Virus record (IMG/VR): IMGVR_UViG_3300043452_000020 | Span: 1-25,674 of that record | Length of the DNA stretch: 25,674 bases | Source of the DNA: a virus | Reading direction: 5' to 3' (one strand) | Part shown: piece by piece, positions 7,736 through 14,697 of the stretch | Numbering within the stretch: position 1 is the stretch's first letter | Layout: each line of letters begins with the position of its first letter | Program-made: the position numbers and the translations under genes | Notes under the pieces: generated by a model | The model's database searches: none | What the model saw: the letters and a program-made list of their open reading frames with translations, nothing else | Told to the model about the DNA's origin: nothing

Positions 7736-8404
7736 ATGGCACTAAAACTTAGACTCATTGCTGAGACACCATATGATCTATCAGACTTCGAAATTATCGA
7801 AGAACAAAGCAATTTAAAAGGGCAGTCTAATTTATATGTAGCTGGCCCAATGATTGGGTGTGGTTCTAAAAATAAAAATGGGAGACTATATGAAAAAAAT
7901 AGCACCAGAACCGAAGTTGCTAGGTATATTGAAGAAATGGTAAAAACTGGTAGAGCAATGGGCGAATTGAATCATCCTTCTTCCGCTGACGTGAATTTGG
8001 AAAGAGCCTGTCATTTAGTGACCGAATTGAAAGAAACAGATGACGGTTTTTTCGGAAAGGCTAAAGTTTTATCGACTCCGTGTGGTCAAATATTACGAGC
8101 ACTTATAAATGATGGCGTTCGAATTGGTATGTCAACTAGAGCTTTAGGATCACTAAAAGACCAGTCTGACTATAATCTAGTGGAGAATATGCATTTAGTA
8201 GCTATTGATACAGTCGCCGATCCGAGTCATACCTCAGCATTTGTTGATGGTATATTAGAATCGCGTGAATGGATTATTTCTGATAATGGAAAATTTGAAG
8301 AATCTTATTCCAATTTTGATAAAGCCATTTCCCAAATTCCAAGGAAAGATGCTGATGCATATCTACGCGACCAAATTGTTCGGTTTATCAATCAACTCGG
8401 ATAA
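7736..8404 (+). CDS. prohead core protease (T4 gp21-like)
   Basis: The 222-residue serine protease cleaves scaffold and capsid proteins during head maturation. Family marks are 'MGELNHPSS' with the catalytic His at 80 and 'RIGMSTRALG' with the catalytic Ser at 133; a 'DTVADPSHT' stretch follows, as is usual in the S77 family. The length is close to T4 gp21. It stands directly before core, scaffold and capsid genes, the conserved 21-22-23 order. A predicted substrate site (I/L-x-E) is visible in the capsid protein at I55-E56-E57. Confidence 0.9.
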   Translation: MALKLRLIAETPYDLSDFEIIEEQSNLKGQSNLYVAGPMIGCGSKNKNGRLYEKNSTRTEVARYIEEMVKTGRAMGELNHPSSADVNLERACHLVTELKETDDGFFGKAKVLSTPCGQILRALINDGVRIGMSTRALGSLKDQSDYNLVENMHLVAIDTVADPSHTSAFVDGILESREWIISDNGKFEESYSNFDKAISQIPRKDADAYLRDQIVRFINQLG

Positions 8405-8412
8405 ATATCATT
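8400..8412 (+). promoter_or_regulatory. late promoter of the core protein gene
   Basis: GATAAATA at 8400-8407 overlaps the protease stop; 5 nt later is the ATG at 8413. Confidence 0.75.
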
Positions 8413-8691
8413 ATGAAAAATACTAAAGAACTTAAAACTAAAGGTAAAATTACTATCAAAGCCCCCAAGGTTAAAGATCGTAAAAAATTTGCCCCCGCAA
8501 CTAAGGTAGATAAATCCAAGAAGGATTACGATAGAAAAAAGGAAACATTCGACGAGTCCGCCAACATTGCGGAATTGGTAGATGCGATAATCACCAAGAA
8601 TTACGCTAAAGCTAATCAACACTTGAAGCAAGTAGTTGAAGCTAAAATATCAGAAAAAATCCAACAAGAGTTAAATACTCCGTTATTTTAA
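8413..8691 (+). CDS. small prohead core protein (gp67/gp68-like)
   Basis: The 92-residue protein has a very Lys-rich N-terminal half and a helical C-terminal half ('ELVDAIITKNYAKANQHLKQVVEAKI'), a pattern found in small core proteins encoded between protease and scaffold in T4-like phages. It probably shapes the internal core of the prohead. The assignment rests on position and this C-terminal pattern. No catalytic motif is seen. Confidence 0.65.
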   Translation: MKNTKELKTKGKITIKAPKVKDRKKFAPATKVDKSKKDYDRKKETFDESANIAELVDAIITKNYAKANQHLKQVVEAKISEKIQQELNTPLF

Positions 8692-8699
8692 TACAAAAA

Positions 8700-8712
8700 G
8701 CTAAATATACAT
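8700..8712 (+). promoter_or_regulatory. late promoter of the scaffold gene
   Basis: GCTAAATA at 8700-8707 is followed by TACAT and the ATG at 8713. Confidence 0.75.
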
Positions 8713-9591
8713 ATGAGCCTAAAAAATCTGTTTTCCGAAGATGTTCAGAAGATTCTTACTGAAGAATCCATCACTGCAATTCAAGAAGCCTTTGACGCCA
8801 AAGTAGAACTTACAGTTGAATCTGCTTTGGAACTACAAGATGAAGAATACGCTACCAAGTTAAAAACTCTCATTGGAAGTCTTGATAAAGACCGGACCAA
8901 AAAGATGGCCAGACTTGTAGAGGCGGTCGATAAAAACAATGCTTCCAAATTAGTCAAAGTCGTTAAGCTTTATGAGCGCGAATCTAAAAAAGATGCTAAG
9001 AAGTTTAAAAAGCAAATCATCGAAACCGTTGGCCAATTTATCGAAACATATATCTCAGAAGCTGTTGATCAAAATGATATCGCACAGGCGGTTAAAAATA
9101 AATCGGCATTTAATGTTCTAGAAAATCTTCGTTCTGTTTTAGGCGTTGATGTTGCTATGATGAATAACTCTATCAAGGGTGCTGTTTTAGATGGTGCAGA
9201 TAAAATCAAAAATCTTCAAACTGAGAATACTGATCTCAAAAAGAAATTGAGCAATATCACAGAGTCTTACACCAAAATTGAAGTCAAATCTCTCCTAGAA
9301 GAAAAAACTGCAAAACTCCCAGAGTCTAAGAAGAACTTTATTCGTAAAGCTCTTCAAGATAAATCTGTTAAGTTTATTAATGAAAATTTTGATTACACCC
9401 TTCGTCTATTTGACAAACAAGAAAAAGAAACCCTTGTTACTCTCAAAGAAGAAGCAATCAATAACCGGTCTGTCAAGCCCGATGTGGTTCCAAAACAAAA
9501 AATTGTAGAAGAATCACTAAATAATAATGATGTTACACATGGCGACATGTATATATCAGAGCTTTCCAAAACTTGGGGGACCAAACGGTAG
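8713..9591 (+). CDS. prohead scaffold protein (T4 gp22-like)
   Basis: The 292-residue, highly charged, almost wholly helical protein is rich in Lys, Glu and Asp with few aromatic residues. It starts 'MSLKNLFSEDVQKILTEES', typical of gp22 scaffolds, and has a heptad-like region near residues 165-185. It builds the inner core on which the capsid assembles and is then degraded by gp21; several L-x-E sites are present. Size and order (21-core-22-23) fit the family. Confidence 0.85.
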   Translation: MSLKNLFSEDVQKILTEESITAIQEAFDAKVELTVESALELQDEEYATKLKTLIGSLDKDRTKKMARLVEAVDKNNASKLVKVVKLYERESKKDAKKFKKQIIETVGQFIETYISEAVDQNDIAQAVKNKSAFNVLENLRSVLGVDVAMMNNSIKGAVLDGADKIKNLQTENTDLKKKLSNITESYTKIEVKSLLEEKTAKLPESKKNFIRKALQDKSVKFINENFDYTLRLFDKQEKETLVTLKEEAINNRSVKPDVVPKQKIVEESLNNNDVTHGDMYISELSKTWGTKR

Positions 9592-9667
9592 TCCTAAGTC
9601 TAAAAAATCTCACAGACACCATGAGGCTTAGGTAGCCTGAATAAAATATAGAAAGAAATAAAATTAT
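9592..9667 (+). other. structured leader before the major capsid gene
   Basis: CCTAAG (9593) pairs with CTTAGG (9627), and inside it CTCA (9609) pairs with TGAG (9622). No late box at the 5-nt position precedes the capsid ATG, so this gene seems to be made from upstream transcripts with this hairpin as leader. The hairpin lacks a T-tract. It may affect stability, processing or translation. Confidence 0.4.
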
Positions 9668-11119
9668 ATGAAAGAAATTCCACAAACTGGTAATGAAAGT
9701 AAAATTCAAGGGCTTGTTAAGAAATGGGCCAAAGTTCTAGATTACGAAAGTAATTCTATCCCCGCCATTCAAAACGAGCACGTCTATAAGACGACCGCGA
9801 TGCTATTGGAAAACCAAGAGAAATGGTGTATTGAAGAAGCTGGAAACAACTCCGCTGGAGTATTTGGTGCAACTACCGCCAACAGTGGTCCGAACGTAAG
9901 TCCGAATCCTGATGGTTATGCTACCGGAGATTCCCGTCTTCCTAAAATTCTCATTCCTATGATTCGTCGTACTTTCCCTGAGCTTATCTCTAACGAGATT
10001 TGCGGTGTTCAACCTATGGGTGGTCCTGTTGGACTAGCTTTCGCTCTGCGTTATGCTTATTCCTCGACCCTCCTAAGTGAAGCTGATGAAGTCGGTAAAA
10101 CTGGTGGTGTCCGTGGAACTAATCCCGGACTAGGTTATGGTGGTCAAGATAGTTTACCTGCTGGTGAACTTGGTCATCAACTCCTAGACACTCGGTTTAC
10201 TGGTGTTAGTTCTGCCGCCTTAAGTGGTCACGCAGAATGGGCATTCAGTCTTCAGGATACAGGTGTTGCACAACTACTCGCAAACTACGAGAACACTGGT
10301 CGGATTCCACAGATCGAAATGAAGTTTGAAAAAACCTCAGTCGAAGCCGGAACTCGCAGACTAGCTACTCGTTGGTCAATCGAGCTTGAACAAGATATCA
10401 AAAATATGCAAGGCATCGACATCGATGGTGAGCTTACTAATGCGATGTCTTACGAAATTCAAGCAGAAATCGACCGTGAAGTTGTTATGCGGATGATCCA
10501 AGCAGCGTTTAACGCTGGTTATGGTGCTGGTATCTCCATCTGGAGTCCAGTAAGTGCAGACGGTCGTTGGACTGCGGAGCGTAATCTTACATTCTATCAA
10601 CGTTTGATCATTGAGTCTGGTCGTATGGCTGCTCGTAACCGTCGTGGTGCTGCTAACTTTGTTATCTGCACTCCTCGCGTTTGCAGTATTCTAGAAATGC
10701 TTCCCGACTTTAAGGTGTTTGAAATCAACGGATCAGTATCTACTACTGGTGTTGGTATCGCAAAGGTTGGAACTGTAGGTTCTCGTTTCACTGTCTATCG
10801 TGATACTCGTACAGAAGTTCAAAACTCTACACTCTATGGAAGCAATGGTTATAGCCCAGTTCGCACTGAAGCTGTTGAATATTGCCTAATGGGTTATAAG
10901 GGTTCTGAATACTATGATACTGGTATTATCTATTGCCCATATATTCCGATTATGGTTCAACGTGCTATCGATCCTATTAACTTCACTCCCCGTGTCGGTC
11001 TAATGACTAGATACGGTATTGTGAATAATATTTTCGGGGCCGCCCTCTATTACCACATCATTGTAGTCAAGGGACTTGGTGTTGCGTTTACACCGGGCAG
11101 TGTGAGTACATATCTGTGA
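9668..11119 (+). CDS. major capsid protein (T4 gp23-like)
   Basis: The 483-residue HK97-fold protein forms the capsid hexamers. The 'ISNEICGVQPMGGPVGLAFALRY' region and 'AARNRRGAANFVICTPRVCSILE' are gp23 hallmarks. The N-terminal ~57 residues form the delta domain expected to be removed by the gp21 protease; the site I55-E56-E57 followed by Ala-Gly-Asn fits its I/L-x-E preference. The start ATG follows a purine-rich stretch without a clear Shine-Dalgarno. Codons are strongly biased and more uniform than in neighbours, as expected for the most abundant product. The gene ends at a strong GC-rich terminator. Confidence 0.95.
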   Translation: MKEIPQTGNESKIQGLVKKWAKVLDYESNSIPAIQNEHVYKTTAMLLENQEKWCIEEAGNNSAGVFGATTANSGPNVSPNPDGYATGDSRLPKILIPMIRRTFPELISNEICGVQPMGGPVGLAFALRYAYSSTLLSEADEVGKTGGVRGTNPGLGYGGQDSLPAGELGHQLLDTRFTGVSSAALSGHAEWAFSLQDTGVAQLLANYENTGRIPQIEMKFEKTSVEAGTRRLATRWSIELEQDIKNMQGIDIDGELTNAMSYEIQAEIDREVVMRMIQAAFNAGYGAGISIWSPVSADGRWTAERNLTFYQRLIIESGRMAARNRRGAANFVICTPRVCSILEMLPDFKVFEINGSVSTTGVGIAKVGTVGSRFTVYRDTRTEVQNSTLYGSNGYSPVRTEAVEYCLMGYKGSEYYDTGIIYCPYIPIMVQRAIDPINFTPRVGLMTRYGIVNNIFGAALYYHIIVVKGLGVAFTPGSVSTYL

Positions 11120-11152
11120 TGACATAACTCGTTGTAAATCAACGACTTAGCG

Positions 11153-11211
11153 AAAATCTGAAACCCCGGCCACCGAAGAGGCCGGGGTTTCCTCGTTTAA
11201 AAACAGATTTT
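11153..11211 (+). terminator. strong terminator after the capsid gene
   Basis: An 11-bp perfect stem, AAACCCCGGCC (11161-11171) with GGCCGGGGTTT (11180-11190), has an 8-nt loop. An outer pair AAAATCTG (11153) with CAGATTTT (11204) extends it and is followed by Ts. A smaller hairpin (CGTTG/CAACG) lies just upstream near 11130-11144. Confidence 0.85.
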
Positions 11212-11245
11212 TAAGGAATGGTCATTGACATTTTGGGATCACATG

Positions 11246-11258
11246 GTTGAATACTCCT
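11246..11258 (+). promoter_or_regulatory. late-type promoter of the homing endonuclease
   Basis: GTTGAATA at 11246-11253 followed by CTCCT and the ATG at 11259 keeps the 5-nt spacing with one change in the core (TTGAATA for TTAAATA). A TTGACA lies about 17 nt upstream (11225), so a hybrid promoter is possible. Confidence 0.5.
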
Positions 11259-12833
11259 ATGACCGAGACGAGTATTAAGCACGAACTTTCCAAATACATC
11301 GAGGAAAAACATAAGGGAACTTGTCGAAAGATAACCCCGAAGGAAATTATTAATATTGTCTGTAAGGATTCTATAATAAAGATTAAACAGATTCTTCCAA
11401 TAGAACTACAGATGTCATTTCCTATAATGATTCATTGTTTTATTAATGACATTCGAGATATTCCAAAATGTTTTTGTGGTGAAATCTTACCTTTTAATAA
11501 TAGCGATTTCCGATTTGCAAAATACTGTTGTAATAAATGTCGATTCGAGAATGCGGAGGAAACAGTAAAAATCAGACAGGAGACTAACCTAGAGAAATAT
11601 GGTAAAACTAATTATCTTGCTACTAGCGAGGGTAAAAAGAAAATCGAGGAAACATCTATGTTAAAATATGGAGTAAAAAATCACACCCAATCTCAACAAT
11701 ACAAGGATAAAGTTTCGGGTAGAATTGTTCCTAAAATATCGGTAGAACGAACTCGATTAATACTACTAAAACAATCATATGAAACTTTCAAAATAAAATA
11801 TACCAATTGTGTGCCACTCTTCACAATGGAAGAGTATGAGGGGGTTCGAGGTTATAGAAAATATTCTTGGCACTGTAATACATGTGATAAGGATTTTATA
11901 TCATCCATTCATAATGGGTGTTCTCCGATCTGTTCGCATTGTAAGCCAATTGGATCATTACATGAACTTGTATGTAAGAAGTTTCTCGATGATTTAAATA
12001 TTTCATATAATTTCAATGATCGAAAGGTTTTGGACTCTGGGAAGGAAATAGATTTATTCATTCCACATAAAAATTTTGGAATCGAACTGTGTGGATTATA
12101 TTGGCATTCTACGGCTGGCCCATATTATGCTAAAATGAATCATGTTACAAAATTGGAAGAATGTGAGGAATTGGGAATCAAGTTATTCACCGTTTATGAT
12201 GACGAAATGTATGATTTAAATAAGCGTCGAATTGTCTTCAATAAGATTAAAAATGTATTAGGGTTGACAAAAAGAAAGATATATGCAAGAAAATGCCAAA
12301 TAATTGAACTAGCCCCAAACACATGCACTAAATTTTTGGAGAAATATCACATTCAGGGCACTATTGGCGCATCTTACAGGTATGGATTAACATATAAAAA
12401 TAAATTAGTTGCAGTAATGACTTTCAATAAGGGAAGAACTGCAACGGGACACACCGCAAAGGATAATGAATGGGAATTGGGACGATACTGTTCGATTTTC
12501 AACTTTTCTATAGTTGGAGGGGCCAGTAAACTAGTTACGCACTTTATAAGAACCATAAATCCTGAAGTGGTATATTCATATGCTGATAGACGATGGAGCA
12601 ATGGAGGAGTGTATGAAAAACTTGGGTTCTCTTTTATTAAAAACAGTGCTCCAAATTACTGGTATACCCGAGGATTTAAAACCCGAGAGCATCGAGTAAA
12701 ATATAGAAAGCATAGTCTTAGAGATTTCCCATCTTATGACGAGAATCTTTCCGAACATGAAATAATGCTAAAGGAGGGGTTTTATAGAACATGGGACTGT
12801 GGAAGCAAACTGTACACTTGGAAAAAACAATAA
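11259..12833 (+). CDS. free-standing homing endonuclease, Vsr-like (EDxHD type)
   Basis: The 524-residue product has three parts: an N-terminal zinc-finger-like segment with paired Cys (CFCGE...CCNKC, about 70-100); two DUF723-type DNA-binding repeats of the form LEKYGxxN (about 112-145); and a C-terminal nuclease with 'GSLHE', 'GKEIDLFIP' and 'GIELCGLYWHS', fitting the EDxHD (Vsr-like) homing endonucleases such as I-Bth0305I. A further C-terminal domain with many Arg/Tyr follows. Such enzymes cut alleles lacking them and spread by repair. It sits just past the capsid gene terminator, where T4 relatives also carry such genes. A TTG at 11247 is rejected as start because of the late box before 11259. 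Confidence 0.8.
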   Translation: MTETSIKHELSKYIEEKHKGTCRKITPKEIINIVCKDSIIKIKQILPIELQMSFPIMIHCFINDIRDIPKCFCGEILPFNNSDFRFAKYCCNKCRFENAEETVKIRQETNLEKYGKTNYLATSEGKKKIEETSMLKYGVKNHTQSQQYKDKVSGRIVPKISVERTRLILLKQSYETFKIKYTNCVPLFTMEEYEGVRGYRKYSWHCNTCDKDFISSIHNGCSPICSHCKPIGSLHELVCKKFLDDLNISYNFNDRKVLDSGKEIDLFIPHKNFGIELCGLYWHSTAGPYYAKMNHVTKLEECEELGIKLFTVYDDEMYDLNKRRIVFNKIKNVLGLTKRKIYARKCQIIELAPNTCTKFLEKYHIQGTIGASYRYGLTYKNKLVAVMTFNKGRTATGHTAKDNEWELGRYCSIFNFSIVGGASKLVTHFIRTINPEVVYSYADRRWSNGGVYEKLGFSFIKNSAPNYWYTRGFKTREHRVKYRKHSLRDFPSYDENLSEHEIMLKEGFYRTWDCGSKLYTWKKQ

Positions 12834-12834
12834 T

Positions 12835-13311
12835 ATGAAAGAAAAAATAAAAGAAAAAATCGTAAACTATACTAATGAAAAATATGAAGGTAGTTTAAAA
12901 CGTCTAAGAGATAGTAATCTACACAAATTTCTATCTCCAGAAGATCTTCACTATATTAGGGATACGGTTGATATGGAATTGCAAAGCCCTGCCTCTATAA
13001 TGATATGGTGTTTCCTAAATGATGTCCACGAACAACCCACATGTCCATGTGGAAATGATACAAAATTTGACCAAGTTCGTAAAAGATTTAGACCATTCTG
13101 TAGTGAGAAATGTCAGAGAACTTTATTCAAACAAACCGTAGATAAAAGAAGCGCGACATGCCTAGAGAGATATGGTAATCGTAGTTATATCGGAAGTGCG
13201 GAAGGCATTAGAAAAACTAAAGAAGCATGTGTCGAAAAATACGGAATCGATAACTATTCAAAAACTGATGAATTTAAAGAGAAGAGAAAGACTTGGAAAC
13301 GATTAATATGA
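12835..13311 (+). CDS. truncated paralogue of the homing endonuclease (DNA-binding part only)
   Basis: The 158-residue product starts one base after the upstream stop. It repeats the N-terminal half of its neighbour: a helical start ending 'MELQSPASIMIWCFLND', the Cys cluster (CPCGN...CSEKC) and two LExYGxxN repeats. It ends there with no nuclease domain. A frame at 12799 would extend it into the upstream gene, but the ATG at 12835 aligns with the paralogue start. It is either a decayed endonuclease or a stand-alone DNA-binding protein, perhaps a repressor or competitor of the full enzyme. Confidence 0.7.
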   Translation: MKEKIKEKIVNYTNEKYEGSLKRLRDSNLHKFLSPEDLHYIRDTVDMELQSPASIMIWCFLNDVHEQPTCPCGNDTKFDQVRKRFRPFCSEKCQRTLFKQTVDKRSATCLERYGNRSYIGSAEGIRKTKEACVEKYGIDNYSKTDEFKEKRKTWKRLI

Positions 13312-13379
13312 AAAAGAAGCATCTTAAAACTAAAATAAAACTACTTAAACGCTACATCCATAATGTGAACAATTACTAG
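13308..13379 (+). CDS. 23-residue basic peptide overlapping the truncated paralogue
   Basis: An ATGA overlap (13308-13311) opens a 23-codon Lys/Arg-rich frame ending at TAG 13377-13379. No family can be named. It may be the remaining piece of a broken endonuclease reading frame or not be real. Confidence 0.25.
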   Translation: MKKKHLKTKIKLLKRYIHNVNNY

Positions 13380-13450
13380 TCGTCATCTGCCGGATATTGT
13401 GTGGGAAAGCCGCTAAGTCTTTAGCCTAGGGGTATCCACAATCCAACGAC
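13379..13450 (+). other. multi-stem structured intergenic RNA element
   Basis: GTCGT (13379) pairs with ACGAC (13446). Inside, GGAT/TGTG (13392-13401) pairs with CACA/ATCC (13437-13444) with a 2-nt bulge, and a perfect GCTAA/TTAGC hairpin (13412-13425) with a GTCT loop sits at the tip. It carries the CCTAGGGGT (13425-13433) also found in the element at 3131. It precedes a late promoter and lacks a T-tract. Confidence 0.45.
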
Positions 13451-13467
13451 AAAATCCAATCAAATTA

Positions 13468-13480
13468 ACTAAATAATAAC
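13468..13480 (+). promoter_or_regulatory. late promoter of a small unknown gene
   Basis: ACTAAATA at 13468-13475 is followed by ATAAC and the ATG at 13481. Confidence 0.75.
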
Positions 13481-13846
13481 ATGGCTATCTATTCTTTTAA
13501 TACCGTCTTACTCTCCGCCCAAAAAACAGGAATCCCGAATCTAATCGGAACCTCACTATCAGCATCGGGAGTCGGCACAGTATCTCTATCTACCAATGAT
13601 GTTGGTATATCGTTCGCCTCTATCACGCCTTTACTTTCATCAAGTGTCGCCATTAATGTGAAGGGTTCTGTATTCAATATTGATACAGCATATAATAACT
13701 CCACGATGGCCCTAATACACCCACTAGGCGGGTATACCACATTCACTGTTCAATCAGCAAACCCCACCACCCCGTTATCAGCATTCACATCAGGGCATTA
13801 TATTTCAACTCCTGATACTCGACGCAAACGTAATTTAGGATACTGA
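13481..13846 (+). CDS. small late protein, probably structural, unknown
   Basis: The 121-residue protein is not recognised. It is rich in Ser, Thr, Ala, Val and Gly with alternating hydrophobic patterns, suggesting beta structure, and has a basic C-terminus (RRKRNLGY). It has its own late promoter and a perfect terminator immediately downstream, making it a single-gene late unit. Such isolated, strongly bounded genes are often abundant virion proteins such as capsid decoration or tail proteins, but this is inference only. Confidence 0.6.
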   Translation: MAIYSFNTVLLSAQKTGIPNLIGTSLSASGVGTVSLSTNDVGISFASITPLLSSSVAINVKGSVFNIDTAYNNSTMALIHPLGGYTTFTVQSANPTTPLSAFTSGHYISTPDTRRKRNLGY

Positions 13847-13867
13847 TCCAACTCCACAGTTTAAAAC

Positions 13868-13902
13868 AAAAAACCTTTCATATTAACTATGAAAGGTTTT
13901 TT
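13868..13902 (+). terminator. intrinsic terminator
   Basis: A 14-bp perfect inverted repeat, AAAAAACCTTTCAT (13868-13881) and ATGAAAGGTTTTTT (13889-13902), has a 7-nt loop and a T-run. An ATG inside its right arm (13889) is in frame with the next gene but is part of the terminator. Confidence 0.95.
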
Positions 13903-13905
13903 GCT

Positions 13906-13918
13906 GTTAAATATTAAC
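13906..13918 (+). promoter_or_regulatory. late promoter of the spike gene
   Basis: GTTAAATA at 13906-13913 is followed by TTAAC and the ATG at 13919, starting 3 bases after the terminator ends. Confidence 0.8.
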
Positions 13919-14659
13919 ATGTTTGCGCGTGGAAGTGGCAGTGGTCTAGAATATAAAAGAGTAGATAATGCCTTTTATAAAGGTGTTGTCGTGGATAATA
14001 ACGATCCTAGTAAACTCAATCGAGTTAAAGTATATATACCAGAACTAACCAACCAGCCATTCGATTCTTGGATTGATGAATATGATAGTATCAATATCAA
14101 TTCGATAGGAGAAAACATTAAATCCAAATGGAACGAGAAAGAGACCAATGGGGATTGGTCTGATGTTTCGATATTTGATGATATATGCGAAAACATTCCT
14201 TGGGCAGAGCAATGTTTTCCCTTATTTGGAGAATCTGGAAATTTTAGATATTATAAAGATGGGGAGATAGCAACCATCTCTGATTGTAATTATATTGAAG
14301 GGTTCCAGACGAATGATTCAGATCCTATCACACTGAAAAACGGTTCGTTTTCCCCCTCATTTATATATGAAAATGTCGGAACTCGATTGGGGGATGCTTT
14401 CAACAAGCCCTTGGACAATTTCACAGTAAATGCTAATCCATACTCATTTCAATATGCGCCATCAAATAATGTCAATAAATCCAAAGGAGTGTTTGGGATT
14501 CCCGAAGTGGGCGCTAAAGTGTGGGTGTTCCACTACGAAGGGGATTTGAATTTTCCTATTTATTTTGGAGTTGTTGGAAAATCTTATAGAGAATTGTCAT
14601 TAATAAACAATACAGATAATGATAAATCTATAGGTATAAAATATCCCAATGGATTCTAA
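13919..14659 (+). CDS. baseplate central spike/hub, gp5-like OB-fold part
   Basis: The 246-residue product begins with the gp5/VgrG-type OB-fold: 'YKGVVVDNNDPSKLNRVKVYIPEL', an inserted acidic loop, 'WAEQCFPLFG', and 'GIPEVGAKVWVFHYEGDLNFPIYFGVVG'. In T4, gp5 carries this fold, then a lysozyme, then a triple-stranded beta-helix. Here the frame stops at 'KYPNGF' before the spike shaft, which continues in another frame just downstream. No lysozyme domain is present. The start at 13919 rather than 13889 is chosen because 13889 lies in the terminator and 13919 follows a late box at the standard spacing. Confidence 0.75.
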   Translation: MFARGSGSGLEYKRVDNAFYKGVVVDNNDPSKLNRVKVYIPELTNQPFDSWIDEYDSININSIGENIKSKWNEKETNGDWSDVSIFDDICENIPWAEQCFPLFGESGNFRYYKDGEIATISDCNYIEGFQTNDSDPITLKNGSFSPSFIYENVGTRLGDAFNKPLDNFTVNANPYSFQYAPSNNVNKSKGVFGIPEVGAKVWVFHYEGDLNFPIYFGVVGKSYRELSLINNTDNDKSIGIKYPNGF

Positions 14660-14681
14660 TATTGATTAACAGTCTTGGCGA

Positions 14682-14689
14682 CATAAATA
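14682..14689 (+). promoter_or_regulatory. possible late box before the spike shaft ORF
   Basis: CATAAATA at 14682-14689 lies 8 nt before the ATG at 14698, which would give a 3-nt leader by T4 geometry. It could let the shaft be made as a separate protein. Confidence 0.4.
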
Positions 14690-14697
14690 TATCATAT

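Noticed and set aside
13889-13918. ATG 13889 as start of the spike OB-fold gene
   Set aside because: It is part of the right arm of an intrinsic terminator; ATG 13919 has the late box.
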